Assembly (NCBI GenBank): GCA_003510135.1
Contig: DOKY01000014.1
Location: 1,581-22,793, forward strand
Length of the DNA stretch: 21,213 bases
Reading direction: 5' to 3'
DNA from: Pseudothermotoga sp.
Lineage (GTDB): Bacteria; Thermotogota; Thermotogae; Thermotogales; DSM-5069
Shown: one piece after another, positions 6,959 through 15,107 of the stretch
How positions within the stretch are numbered: the first letter of the stretch is position 1
How the letters are laid out: every line of letters begins with the position of its first letter
Program-made: the position numbers and the translations under genes
The notes under the pieces: model-generated
Told to the model about the DNA's origin: nothing
Database searches by the model: none
The model's input: only the letters and a program-made list of their open reading frames with translations

Positions 6959-8146
6959 TTGATCAACGCTAAAGAACACTTGATGAACACCTACCACAGG
7001 TTCGATGTCGTGTTCGATCGTGGCAAAGGTGCGTTCATTTGGGACAAAGATGGAAAGATGTATCTGGATTTTGGCTCGGGCGTTGCGGTGAATGCGCTCG
7101 GTCATTGTCATCCAGAGTTGGTCAAGACGATCAAGAAACAGGCTGAAAAACTGATACACTGTTCAAACCTTTACTGGACAGAACCTCAAATTGAACTTGC
7201 CGAGATGCTGTCGAAGAACTCCTTGAACGGTAGGGTCTTCTTCGTGAACAGTGGAGCGGAAGCGATCGAGACAGCGATAAAGATCGCGAGGAAGCATGGA
7301 AAAACCAAGCATGAAAACAAGTACAAGATACTCTCTGCGATGAACTCCTTCCACGGTAGAACCATGGGGGCACTCTCTGCAACTTGGCAGACGAAGTATC
7401 AAGAGAAGTTCAAACCACTTGTCGAAGGCTTCGATCACTTCGAATTGAACGATGTGAAATCACTCGAAGCCAAGTTCTCCGAAGATGTGTGCGGTGTGAT
7501 TCTGGAACCGATACAGGGTGAGAGCGGAATCTTCTTAACGAGCGAAGAATTCCTCAAGACGGTGAGAAAGCTGTGCGACGAGTACGATGCTTTGCTCATC
7601 TTCGACGAAGTCCAATGTGGCATGGGTAGAACGGGAAAACTCTTCGCGTACCAGCATTTCAACGTCGAACCCGATGTGTTGGTTGTCGCAAAGGGTTTGG
7701 GTGGAGGCTTTCCCATAGGTGCGGTGATCGTCAACCAAAGGGCCGATGTTTTCGAGCCAGGGGATCATGGATCCACTTTCGGTGGAAATCCTCTCGCGTG
7801 CAGCGCTGGTGTGACGGTGATGAAGCAGTTGCTGAAGGATGGGTTCTTACAGAGGGTGACTCGCATGGGACAACACCTTGCAAAACTCCTCTCTGAACTG
7901 TGGAAGGAGTTTCCAGACAAGATCGAACAGGTGAGGGGTATCGGCCTGATGTGGGGTGTTCAGTTGGTCAAAGAGATCCCAGCGAACGAGTTCGCGAAGG
8001 AATGTTTGAACCAAGGTCTCTTGGTCGTACCGGCGGGGAACAACACCGTTAGGCTCTTACCACCGTTGATCGTTCGGAAGAAGCATATAATGCAGGCCAT
8101 CGACATCTTGAAGCAAGTCTTGATGAAGGTCGGGAAGAAAGCATGA
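6959..8146 (+). CDS. argD: Acetylornithine aminotransferase
   Basis: 395 residues. A PLP-dependent class III aminotransferase converting N-acetylglutamate semialdehyde to N-acetylornithine with glutamate as donor. The PLP lysine is K245 in VVAKGLGGGFPIGAV; D216 in IFDEVQCGMGRTG contacts the pyridine ring. NSGAEAIETAIKIARKHG and GSTFGGNPLACSAGV are also characteristic. I choose TTG 6959 as start: GGGAGGTGA (6945-6953) is an excellent ribosome binding site five bases before it. An in-frame GTG at 6950 overlaps that site and cannot use it. The N-terminus (LMNTYHRFD) then resembles the T. maritima protein. The last bases overlap carA as ATGA. A side role in lysine synthesis is possible in this family. 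Confidence 0.94.
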   Translation: MINAKEHLMNTYHRFDVVFDRGKGAFIWDKDGKMYLDFGSGVAVNALGHCHPELVKTIKKQAEKLIHCSNLYWTEPQIELAEMLSKNSLNGRVFFVNSGAEAIETAIKIARKHGKTKHENKYKILSAMNSFHGRTMGALSATWQTKYQEKFKPLVEGFDHFELNDVKSLEAKFSEDVCGVILEPIQGESGIFLTSEEFLKTVRKLCDEYDALLIFDEVQCGMGRTGKLFAYQHFNVEPDVLVVAKGLGGGFPIGAVIVNQRADVFEPGDHGSTFGGNPLACSAGVTVMKQLLKDGFLQRVTRMGQHLAKLLSELWKEFPDKIEQVRGIGLMWGVQLVKEIPANEFAKECLNQGLLVVPAGNNTVRLLPPLIVRKKHIMQAIDILKQVLMKVGKKA

Positions 8147-9303
8147 AAAAGGCGTTGCTGGTTTTAGAAGACGGTACGTTCTTTTTCGGTGAGAACCTCG
8201 CGGCGGAAGGCGAAGTTTACGGTGAGTTGGTCTTCAACACGGCCATGGTGGGATACCAAGAAGTGCTCACTGATCCTTCCTATACCAATCAAATAGTCGT
8301 GATGACGTATCCAGAAGTGGGTATATACGGTGTCAACGAGGAAGATATCGAATCGGATCGTGTGAGAGTGAAGGGTTTCGTCGTCTTTAGGATGGTCGAG
8401 GAAAGCTACAACCACAGGGCCACGAAGACGTTGATCGAATATTTGAAAGAAAGCGGTACGATGGCCATCCAAGGTGTGGACACAAGGTCTCTAACGAGGA
8501 AGATCAGGTCCCAAGGCACAATGAAAGGTGCCATATCGACGATCGATCTGGATCCAAAGTCTTTGCTCGAGAAAGTCAGACGGAGCGAGCCAGTGCTGGG
8601 TATGGATTTGGTGAAAGAGGTTTCCAGCAAAGAGATCTTCCTCGACGATTCTTCAGGTCCTCGTGTGGCCGTGATCGATTGTGGGGTAAAATTCAACATC
8701 TTGAGGGAACTGAAGAAGCGAGGCCTTTGTGTGCTGAGAGTTCCTTACACGATCGAGTTTGAAGAACTGAAGAGGTTCGACGTTCAAGGCGTACTGATTT
8801 CCAACGGACCTGGAGATCCATCCGTGTTGGTCAAGACCATCGATTTGGTGAGACAGATCCTGCTGCATGGTTTGCCCGTGGCCGGCATATGCTTGGGGCA
8901 TCAACTGCTCGCACTCGCCATCGGTGGAAAAACTTACAAGATGAAGTTTGGTCACAGGGGTGTGAACCATCCAGTGAAAGATCTTGAGAGGAACAAGGTC
9001 TTGATCACGACCCACAACCATGGTTTTGCAGTTCAGCCATCGAGCTTGAGAATAAGTGACATGGAGGATGACGTTTTTCACTACGAGAAGTTCTCGAATA
9101 CCGATGAACTGATGGGTGAAAGTCCAGCAGGATTTGGAAAGGTGAAAGTCACACACGTTTCGTTGAACGACGGCACTATCGAGGGAATGAAGCTTTTGGA
9201 CTATCCTGCGTTCTCGGTTCAGTTCCATCCGGAAGCCTGCCCTGGTCCACACGATGCGAACTTCTTCTTCGACGACTTCACAAAGTTGATCAAAGGAAGG
9301 TGA
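8143..9303 (+). CDS. carA: Carbamoyl-phosphate synthase small (glutaminase) subunit
   Basis: 386 residues. It hydrolyses glutamine and passes ammonia to the large subunit. The N-terminal CPSase small-chain domain (about residues 1-150) includes YQEVLTDPSYTNQIV and IQGVDTRSLTRKIR. The class I glutamine amidotransferase domain follows, with the nucleophile C250 in GICLGHQLLALAIGG and the H362/E364 pair in FSVQFHPEA. SNGPGDPS and HNHGFAV are also present. Length is typical. Its ATG overlaps the argD stop (ATGA) and its stop is four bases from carB, so it is co-transcribed with the arg genes. Carbamoyl phosphate is needed for both citrulline and pyrimidines. Its location here ties supply to arginine control. 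Confidence 0.97.
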   Translation: MKKALLVLEDGTFFFGENLAAEGEVYGELVFNTAMVGYQEVLTDPSYTNQIVVMTYPEVGIYGVNEEDIESDRVRVKGFVVFRMVEESYNHRATKTLIEYLKESGTMAIQGVDTRSLTRKIRSQGTMKGAISTIDLDPKSLLEKVRRSEPVLGMDLVKEVSSKEIFLDDSSGPRVAVIDCGVKFNILRELKKRGLCVLRVPYTIEFEELKRFDVQGVLISNGPGDPSVLVKTIDLVRQILLHGLPVAGICLGHQLLALAIGGKTYKMKFGHRGVNHPVKDLERNKVLITTHNHGFAVQPSSLRISDMEDDVFHYEKFSNTDELMGESPAGFGKVKVTHVSLNDGTIEGMKLLDYPAFSVQFHPEACPGPHDANFFFDDFTKLIKGR

Positions 9304-9307
9304 GAAC

Positions 9308-12300
9308 ATGCCAAAACGGCAAGACATCAAGAAGATCCTGGTCATAGGTTCTGGTCCAATAACGATAGGTCAAGCGGCCGAGTTCGATTACTCAGGCACA
9401 CAGGCGCTCAAGGCGTTGAAATCGCTCGGTTATCACGTGATCGTCGTGAACTCGAATTCCGCGACGATAATGACAGATCCACAGTTCTCCGACGCCGTCT
9501 ACATAGAGCCTCTCGAAGCGACGTACTTAGAAAGAATAATTGCACGTGAAAGACCAGACGCGATATTGTGTACAATGGGTGGTCAGACTGCTCTGAACTT
9601 GGCTGTGGAACTTTACAAAAAGGGTATTCTTGAAAAGTACAACGTGCAACTCATCGGAGCGAACGTGGAGACAATAGAAAAAGCCGAAGATCGTGAACTC
9701 TTCAAGGAAGCGATGCATGAAGCCGGCTTGGCGGTTCTAAAGAGTCAAACTGTCTCCAGAATCGCTGACGCACTGCAGGTTGCTCGCGATCTGGGCTATC
9801 CAGTCGTTGTGAGACCCAGTTTCACACTCGGTGGCAGTGGCGGAGGAATAGCGTACAACGAGGATGAACTTATCTCGATCGTGTCGAGAGGTTTGATCGA
9901 GAGCCCCGCCAAAACGGTGCTCATCGAGGAATCGATCATAGGCTGGAAAGAGTACGAACTCGAGGTGATGAGGGACTGCGCGGGAAACTTCATAGTCGTC
10001 TGTTCGATAGAGAACTTCGATCCGATGGGGATTCACACGGGTGATTCGATCACCGTCGCTCCCGCTCAGACTCTCACCGACATGGAATATCAAGCGATGA
10101 GGGATGCCGCACTGAGAGCCATGGCCGCCATCAAGATGGAGACTGGTGGCTGCAACATTCAGTTCGCCGTCAACCCACAGGATGGCAGGATGGTGGTGAT
10201 CGAGATAAATCCCAGGGTCTCAAGATCATCAGCGCTCGCTTCGAAGGCCACAGGTTATCCCATCGCGAAGGTTGCGGCGATGTTGGCGGTCGGTTTGAGG
10301 CTCGACGAGATAGCGAACTCGATCACTCAGAAAACTTCTGCCGCGTTCGAACCATCGATCGACTACGTGGTGGTCAAGATGCCGAGGTTCCAGTTGGAGA
10401 AATTCCCTGGCTGTGACCCAAGGCTCGGCACACAGATGAAATCGGTCGGCGAAGCGATGGCGATAGGTAGAACCTTCAAAGAAGCCCTCGGAAAGGCTCT
10501 AAGGTCGCTCGAACTGGACAAGACACCCAAGCTCGATCTGAACCACATCAGAGAGTACCTCGCCAACCCAACTCCAGAAAGGATCTCGTACATCTTCGCT
10601 GCCTTCAGACACGGCTTCTCCGTCGAAGAGGTACATAGACTCACGAAGATAAACGAGTGGTTCTTGGAAGAGGTCAAGAAGATCATGGACTTCGAAAAGG
10701 AGATCAAGGAGAGAGGGCTCAACGATCCGAACATCTTGAGAAAAGCAAAAGAGTGGGGATTTTCGGACAGAGAACTTTCGGAAATGTTGCAAATCTCTGA
10801 GAAAGAGGTGCGAAGGATCAGAAAGTCTTTCGGCATAAAACCTATCTTCAAGATGGTGGACACCTGCGCGGCGGAGTTCGAGGCGGCCACACCGTACTTC
10901 TATTCGACTTACAACGGTGTCGAGAACGAGGCGATCCCATCGAACAAAAAGAAGATCGTGGTGTTGGGTTCAGGTCCCAACAGAATTGGTCAGGGAATAG
11001 AGTTCGACTATGCCAACGTCCACGCCGTTTGGGCGTTTCAAGAGGAAGGTTATGAAGTCATCATGATCAATTCCAACCCCGAGACTGTCTCCACAGACTA
11101 CGACACCTCCGACAGACTCTACTTCGAGCCTCTCACGGTCGAAGATATCCTCGAGATCATCGAGAGCGAAAAACCTGAAGGCGTCGTGGTCTCTTTTGGA
11201 GGACAGACACCTTTGAAGCTATCGAAGGAGCTCGCAGAGGCGGGTGTGAAGATACTCGGGACGGATTTCGAACAAATCGATATCGCTGAAGACAGGGCTC
11301 GGTTCGCAACATTCCTGAAAAAGTTGAAACTGAAAATCCCAGACTTCAAGATCGTCACAAGTGTCGAAGAGGCTCTCAGAGTCGTTGACGAGCTCGGATT
11401 TCCTGTTCTTGTGAGACCGAGCTACGTGCTGGGTGGTAGGGCGATGGCCGTGGTCGAATCGAAGAAAGACTTGGTCGAGTACGTTTCGCAGGCTGCACTG
11501 GTTTCGCAGGGACATCCACTCGTTCTGGACAAGTTCTTGGAAGACGCCATCGAATTGGACGTTGATCTGGTCTGCGATGGTGAAAGCGTCTGGATCGCTG
11601 GTTTGATGGAACAGATAGAAGAAGCTGGTATACATTCGGGAGATTCCGCATGCGTTCTACCGCCGGTGAGTCTTTCTGACAATCTGATCGATCGCATCGA
11701 AGATGTCGTTTTCAAACTGGTGAAGGGCATGAAGATCGTCGGACCAGCAAACGTTCAGCTTGCCATAAAGGACGAAGAGATCTACGTCATCGAGTTGAAT
11801 CCAAGGGTATCGAGGACCTTTCCCTTCGTGAGCAAGGCGATAGGAATAGCTGTAGCGGAGATCGCCGCGAAGGTGCTGATCGGCGAGAAACTGATCGATC
11901 TTCTAAAACCCTATTTCCCCTACAAGACGAGGAAGGTTTTTTCCAAAGATTTATCCGATTTTCGAGGCGGATTGATACCGACCCCCTGGCCCCCGTACTA
12001 TTCGGTCAAGGAAGTGGTGATACCGTTCCACAAATTTTTGAACGTCGACACGTTGCTTGGACCAGAGATGCGTTCCACGGGTGAGGTCATGGGTATCGGT
12101 GAGACGTTTGCCGAGGCATTTGGCAAGGCACAACTGGCCGCGGATAACTATTTCCCAACTAAAGGTGTGCTCGTCAGCGTCAGAGACAGAGACAAACGAG
12201 AGATCATCCCGTTGGTCTCTTACCTGTACGATTTAGGGTTCGAGATCTACGCCACGAACGGTACTGCGAAATCTCTCAGGGCTGCGGGTATTCCAGCGAT

Positions 12301-12622
12301 CGTCGTGCCCAAGGTTGGTGAGGGTAGGCCAGACGTCGTCGATCTGATCGATCAACACAAGGTGGATCTTGTCGTCATCACGCAATCCAACGAGAGGACG
12401 GATGAAATTCACCAGATCGATCCTGAAGCCAAGGCACCGTTGAGTTTCGACAGTCGAAGGACCGTTGGGTACAAGATCAGGACGGGGGCGCTCAGAAACA
12501 GAATACCGTGCATCACGACGATCGAGGCGTTCAGGGCGATGGTTTCAGCCGTGAGACAGTCACGGTTGAGTGACCTTAAGGTCCGAAGCCTGAAAGAGTT
12601 GCACGCATTGAATTTCTACTAA
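9308..12622 (+). CDS. carB: Carbamoyl-phosphate synthase large subunit
   Basis: 1104 residues. It makes carbamoyl phosphate from bicarbonate, two ATP and ammonia supplied by CarA. Two homologous halves are visible. The first starts ILVIGSGPITIGQAAEFDYS, has its ATP-grasp loop at GGSGGGIAYN and the conserved DPRLGTQMKSVGEAMAIG. A helical oligomerisation region covers about 400-550. The second half starts IVVLGSGPNRIGQGIEFDY and has FVSKAIGIAVAEIAAKVLIG. The C-terminal MGS-like allosteric domain runs from about residue 935 (GVLVSVRDRDKREIIPL) to the end. In enterobacteria that domain binds ornithine and UMP; here effectors are unknown. AAGGTGA lies four bases before the ATG. It is the last gene of the operon. 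No clear strong terminator follows. Confidence 0.97.
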   Translation: MPKRQDIKKILVIGSGPITIGQAAEFDYSGTQALKALKSLGYHVIVVNSNSATIMTDPQFSDAVYIEPLEATYLERIIARERPDAILCTMGGQTALNLAVELYKKGILEKYNVQLIGANVETIEKAEDRELFKEAMHEAGLAVLKSQTVSRIADALQVARDLGYPVVVRPSFTLGGSGGGIAYNEDELISIVSRGLIESPAKTVLIEESIIGWKEYELEVMRDCAGNFIVVCSIENFDPMGIHTGDSITVAPAQTLTDMEYQAMRDAALRAMAAIKMETGGCNIQFAVNPQDGRMVVIEINPRVSRSSALASKATGYPIAKVAAMLAVGLRLDEIANSITQKTSAAFEPSIDYVVVKMPRFQLEKFPGCDPRLGTQMKSVGEAMAIGRTFKEALGKALRSLELDKTPKLDLNHIREYLANPTPERISYIFAAFRHGFSVEEVHRLTKINEWFLEEVKKIMDFEKEIKERGLNDPNILRKAKEWGFSDRELSEMLQISEKEVRRIRKSFGIKPIFKMVDTCAAEFEAATPYFYSTYNGVENEAIPSNKKKIVVLGSGPNRIGQGIEFDYANVHAVWAFQEEGYEVIMINSNPETVSTDYDTSDRLYFEPLTVEDILEIIESEKPEGVVVSFGGQTPLKLSKELAEAGVKILGTDFEQIDIAEDRARFATFLKKLKLKIPDFKIVTSVEEALRVVDELGFPVLVRPSYVLGGRAMAVVESKKDLVEYVSQAALVSQGHPLVLDKFLEDAIELDVDLVCDGESVWIAGLMEQIEEAGIHSGDSACVLPPVSLSDNLIDRIEDVVFKLVKGMKIVGPANVQLAIKDEEIYVIELNPRVSRTFPFVSKAIGIAVAEIAAKVLIGEKLIDLLKPYFPYKTRKVFSKDLSDFRGGLIPTPWPPYYSVKEVVIPFHKFLNVDTLLGPEMRSTGEVMGIGETFAEAFGKAQLAADNYFPTKGVLVSVRDRDKREIIPLVSYLYDLGFEIYATNGTAKSLRAAGIPAIVVPKVGEGRPDVVDLIDQHKVDLVVITQSNERTDEIHQIDPEAKAPLSFDSRRTVGYKIRTGALRNRIPCITTIEAFRAMVSAVRQSRLSDLKVRSLKELHALNFY

Positions 12623-12629
12623 TCCAACA

Positions 12630-12647
12630 GGCTCTTGATCGAGAGCC
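12630..12647 (+). terminator. Weak hairpin after carB, possible operon end
   Basis: GGCTCT (12630-12635) pairs with AGAGCC (12642-12647) around a six-base loop, eight bases after the carB stop. No T-run follows directly. A T5 occurs only at 12678-12682, after a four-bp stem (12664-12675). I see no convincing intrinsic terminator, so termination here may be factor-dependent or inefficient. Confidence 0.3.
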
Positions 12648-12675
12648 GATCGCGCTTTAGGAAGCAAGCTTTTGC

Positions 12676-12731
12676 GATTTTTCACGATTTGTTTCTAAAT
12701 CCAGGCACGCCGCCTTGAGCGGTGAAAAATC
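12676..12731. repeat. 10-bp inverted repeat in the carB-transporter gap
   Basis: GATTTTTCAC (12676-12685) is the exact inverse of GTGAAAAATC (12722-12731). The 36 bases between can fold further, with CCGC at 12710-12713 pairing GCGG at 12719-12722 in competition with the outer stem. It may be a transcript-end structure or a protein site. No gene is visible between 12623 and 12914. Confidence 0.35.
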
Positions 12732-12836
12732 ATGGTTTTACCGTGAAGTTTTCCTTTTTCTCACTCAAACGGCAAAGATTTTCACATTATCGTTGCCATG
12801 CTCTTTGTTTGTCTATTTTTCTCGGTCTTCTAACCC

Positions 12837-12871
12837 TTGTTTTATGTGAACGTTCATGGTATCGTTATAGT
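12837..12871 (+). promoter_or_regulatory. Probable promoter of the sugar transporter operon
   Basis: TATAGT (12866-12871) is a fair -10 box but has no good -35 box at 17 bases. Alternatively TTGTTT (12837-12842) with a 17-base spacer leads to TATCGT (12860-12865). Either reading puts the transcript start near 12872-12878 and places the palindrome at 12847-12856 inside the promoter. Confidence 0.45.
12847..12856. promoter_or_regulatory. LacI-family operator candidate
   Basis: TGAACGTTCA is a perfect 10-bp palindrome with the central CG typical of LacI-family operators. It lies between the possible -35 and -10 boxes of the transporter operon, where a bound repressor would block polymerase. The LacI-type gene at 18309 is the obvious candidate regulator. 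Confidence 0.6.
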
Positions 12872-12872
12872 A

Positions 12873-12885
12873 GAACCTTAGGTTC
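12873..12885. promoter_or_regulatory. 13-bp inverted repeat at the predicted transcript start
   Basis: GAACCT (12873-12878) and AGGTTC (12880-12885) form a perfect inverted repeat about one base, 17 bases after the operator candidate. It could be a second site for a different regulator. It could also be a small 5' RNA hairpin upstream of the GGAGGTG ribosome binding site. Confidence 0.4.
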
Positions 12886-12914
12886 CACACTTCATCCATC
12901 AAGGAGGTGCCTTT

Positions 12915-14141
12915 ATGAAAAGGTTACTGGTGGTCACGCTGCTGCTCGCCTTTGGACTCCTCGCCCTGGCAAAAACGACGATAACCGTCTGGACGTTCTT
13001 CAGCGGTGGCGAAGGTTTCTTGGTGACTGAACTGATCAAGAGATTCAACGCTGAGAACCCAGACATCGAAGTGATCGAACATATCGTTGAGTGGGGCCAA
13101 CTCTACAACAAGTTGACCACTGCAATTGCTGCTGGGGATCCACCCGACGTGTCCGTCATGCACCTTGCATTGCTGCCGGACTTTGCCTCAAGGGGTGCTC
13201 TCACTGCGCTCGATAATTACATTTCGAAAGAAACGCTTCAAGATTACGTTCCCGAAATCGCGGCAAAAGCTCGCTACGACGGCAAACTCTACGCGGTACC
13301 ATTCGACACACACCCGTTGGTGCTCTACTACAACAAGAAACTTTTGAAAGAGGCTGGTCTGGTGGATGCCAAAGGTGAGGTGCTCGTGCCCAAGACTTGG
13401 GACGAACTGTTGAGCTACGCGAAGCAGGCGAAGGAAAAGCTTGGGCTCGAAGTTGGAATCTCCAGCGAGATCGGTGCGATGATGGGAGAAAGGCTCTTCA
13501 TAGCTTACTACACGCAACTTGGTGGACAAATTTACGATGAGAAGACCAAGACTCTGAAATTCGATTTGGAAAAAGTCAAGAAAACTTACGAGTTCATGAG
13601 CAACCTTTACACAAGTGGTGTCATGAAGCCCATGACCTACGACACCGCCGAATCTCTCTTCCAGAACAACCAGTCACCATTCCACTTCAACGGTGTCTGG
13701 GTGATGGCGGTGTACCCAACTCTCGAAGGTTTGCAGTTTGGTGTGACAAACTTACCTGCAATAGCTGGAAGCAAACCTTACACGTGGGGGGACAGCCACA
13801 CCTGGGTGATACCGAAGAAACCGAAGGACGATCCTGCGAAGATCGCTGCTGCAGCGAAGTTCATAGAGTGGTTCGCAAAGAACGCCGCAGAGTGGGCTAA
13901 GGCAGGGCACTTGCCAGTCTTGAAGAGCGTTTTGAACTCTGAGGCGTTCCTGGGATTGCCGATGAGAAAAGATTACGCACACGTTGCGGAGTTCGTTGTT
14001 CCAGCTCCCAGTGTGAAAGGATGGCTCGAGGTTAGAATAAAGATGTGGGAGATAGGTGAAGCGGTGATCCTTGGAAAGATGACGCCCGACGCGGCAGCCA
14101 AGGAATTGGTGAACTTTGCCAAGCAAGTCCTTGAAGATTGA
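12915..14141 (+). CDS. Carbohydrate ABC transporter substrate-binding protein (family 1)
   Basis: 408 residues. It is the extracytoplasmic receptor of a sugar importer. The signal peptide reads MKRLLVVTLLLAFGLLALA, with cleavage likely before KTTITVWTFF; there is no lipobox cysteine, so it is probably free in the periplasm/toga space. Family features are TITVWTFFSGGEG, RFNAENPDIEVIEH, IAAGDPPDVSVMH, KLYAVPFDTHPLVLYYNKKL, KTWDELLSYAKQAKEK and the late WVIPKKPKDDPAKIAAAAKF. GGAGGTG lies six bases before the ATG. It is followed by a strong hairpin, two permease genes, a GH2 hydrolase and a LacI gene, so it most likely binds an oligosaccharide or glycoside cleaved by the GH2 enzyme. The exact sugar is not readable. 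Confidence 0.93.
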   Translation: MKRLLVVTLLLAFGLLALAKTTITVWTFFSGGEGFLVTELIKRFNAENPDIEVIEHIVEWGQLYNKLTTAIAAGDPPDVSVMHLALLPDFASRGALTALDNYISKETLQDYVPEIAAKARYDGKLYAVPFDTHPLVLYYNKKLLKEAGLVDAKGEVLVPKTWDELLSYAKQAKEKLGLEVGISSEIGAMMGERLFIAYYTQLGGQIYDEKTKTLKFDLEKVKKTYEFMSNLYTSGVMKPMTYDTAESLFQNNQSPFHFNGVWVMAVYPTLEGLQFGVTNLPAIAGSKPYTWGDSHTWVIPKKPKDDPAKIAAAAKFIEWFAKNAAEWAKAGHLPVLKSVLNSEAFLGLPMRKDYAHVAEFVVPAPSVKGWLEVRIKMWEIGEAVILGKMTPDAAAKELVNFAKQVLED

Positions 14142-14161
14142 GCATTCGTCGGCTCACTCGA

Positions 14162-14189
14162 GGGAGGGAGGCTATCCTCCCTCCCTTTT
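14162..14189 (+). terminator. G/C-rich intercistronic hairpin between receptor and permease genes
   Basis: A perfect 10-bp stem (GGGAGGGAGG, 14162-14171, with 14176-14185) and a CTAT loop are followed by only four T. It lies 21 bases after the receptor gene stop and 31 before the permease ATG. Such hairpins commonly cause partial termination or protect the upstream mRNA end, so that receptor protein outnumbers permease. Confidence 0.75.
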
Positions 14190-14219
14190 CTCAACTGACT
14201 CGTGGTGAGGTGAGACCGC

Positions 14220-15107
14220 ATGGCAGTCTACAGAAAGAAAAAGCACACGTTGCTGGCTTATTTGTTCTTCGCACCTTTTCTTGTTCTGTTACTCATCTTC
14301 AGGTTGATTCCATTCTTCAACTCGATCAGGATGATCTTCTACAAGTGGGACATTTTTGGTACACCGAAGTACATAGGCCTTGGAAATTTCACCAGGATGA
14401 TGTCCGACAAGGTCTTTTGGGCTTCGCTTTGGCATACAGTCTATTTCGTTATACTGACTGTGCCCCCCATCGTTGTTCTTTCGTTCCTAATAGCTCTCTT
14501 GATAAATTCCAAAATTAGATTTAAAGATTTTCTCAGAAGCGCCTTCTATCTGCCCTACACCTTGACCATATCGGTGGTCTGTCTAACGTGGACCATGTTG
14601 TACAACCCATACTTTGGAATGATCGGAAAGGTGATGAAGTTCTTTGGCTTGAAACCGATAAGCTGGCTCACTGATCCATTTTGGGCGATGCCTGCGATCG
14701 TGATAACTACCGTGTGGTGGACGATCGGTTTCTGTATAGTTCTGTACCTTGCCGGCCTTCAGCAGATCCCCGCCTCCTACTACGAAGCTGCTGAGTTGGA
14801 TGGAGCGAACGGCTTTCAAAAGATGTTCTTCATAACGATCCCTCTGCTCAAAAGGGTACACGTGCTGGTCTTGGTCACGCAGATCATAGCGTCTCTGCAG
14901 ATTTTCGGCCAAGTGTACATAATGACCGCCGGAGGCCCTGCGGGTAGAACCAGAACCCTCATGCAATACATTTACGAGCAAGGTTTCAGATACTTTCGCA
15001 TGGGTTACGCTCAAGCCATGGCGTTCGTGTTGTTTCTGGTCATGTTGGTATTCGCATATCTACAACTGCGTCTCATGATAGCCTCTGCGAAAGAGGAGCT
15101 GGTCTGA
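14220..15107 (+). CDS. Sugar ABC transporter permease (MalF/UgpA type)
   Basis: 295 residues, hydrophobic throughout, with about six membrane segments. The first is within LLAYLFFAPFLVLLLIF, after a basic N-terminus (YRKKKH). The cytoplasmic EAA loop that docks the ATPase is clear: YYEAAELDGANGFQKMFF with EAA at 189-191 and DG at 194-195, followed by ITIPLL. It forms the pore together with the next gene product. GAGGTGA lies six bases before the ATG. The stop abuts the next start (TGAATG). No ATP-binding subunit is encoded nearby; a shared MsmX/MsmK-like ATPase elsewhere is likely (inference). Confidence 0.94.
   Translation: MAVYRKKKHTLLAYLFFAPFLVLLLIFRLIPFFNSIRMIFYKWDIFGTPKYIGLGNFTRMMSDKVFWASLWHTVYFVILTVPPIVVLSFLIALLINSKIRFKDFLRSAFYLPYTLTISVVCLTWTMLYNPYFGMIGKVMKFFGLKPISWLTDPFWAMPAIVITTVWWTIGFCIVLYLAGLQQIPASYYEAAELDGANGFQKMFFITIPLLKRVHVLVLVTQIIASLQIFGQVYIMTAGGPAGRTRTLMQYIYEQGFRYFRMGYAQAMAFVLFLVMLVFAYLQLRLMIASAKEELV

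Noticed and set aside
8653..9345. 230-residue minus-strand frame opposite carA
   Set aside because: carA motifs are intact on the plus strand; long antisense frames are common in this codon usage.
12722..13030. 102-residue frame overlapping the start of the receptor gene
   Set aside because: No ribosome binding site, and it runs over the operator, promoter and the secure start of the solute receptor.
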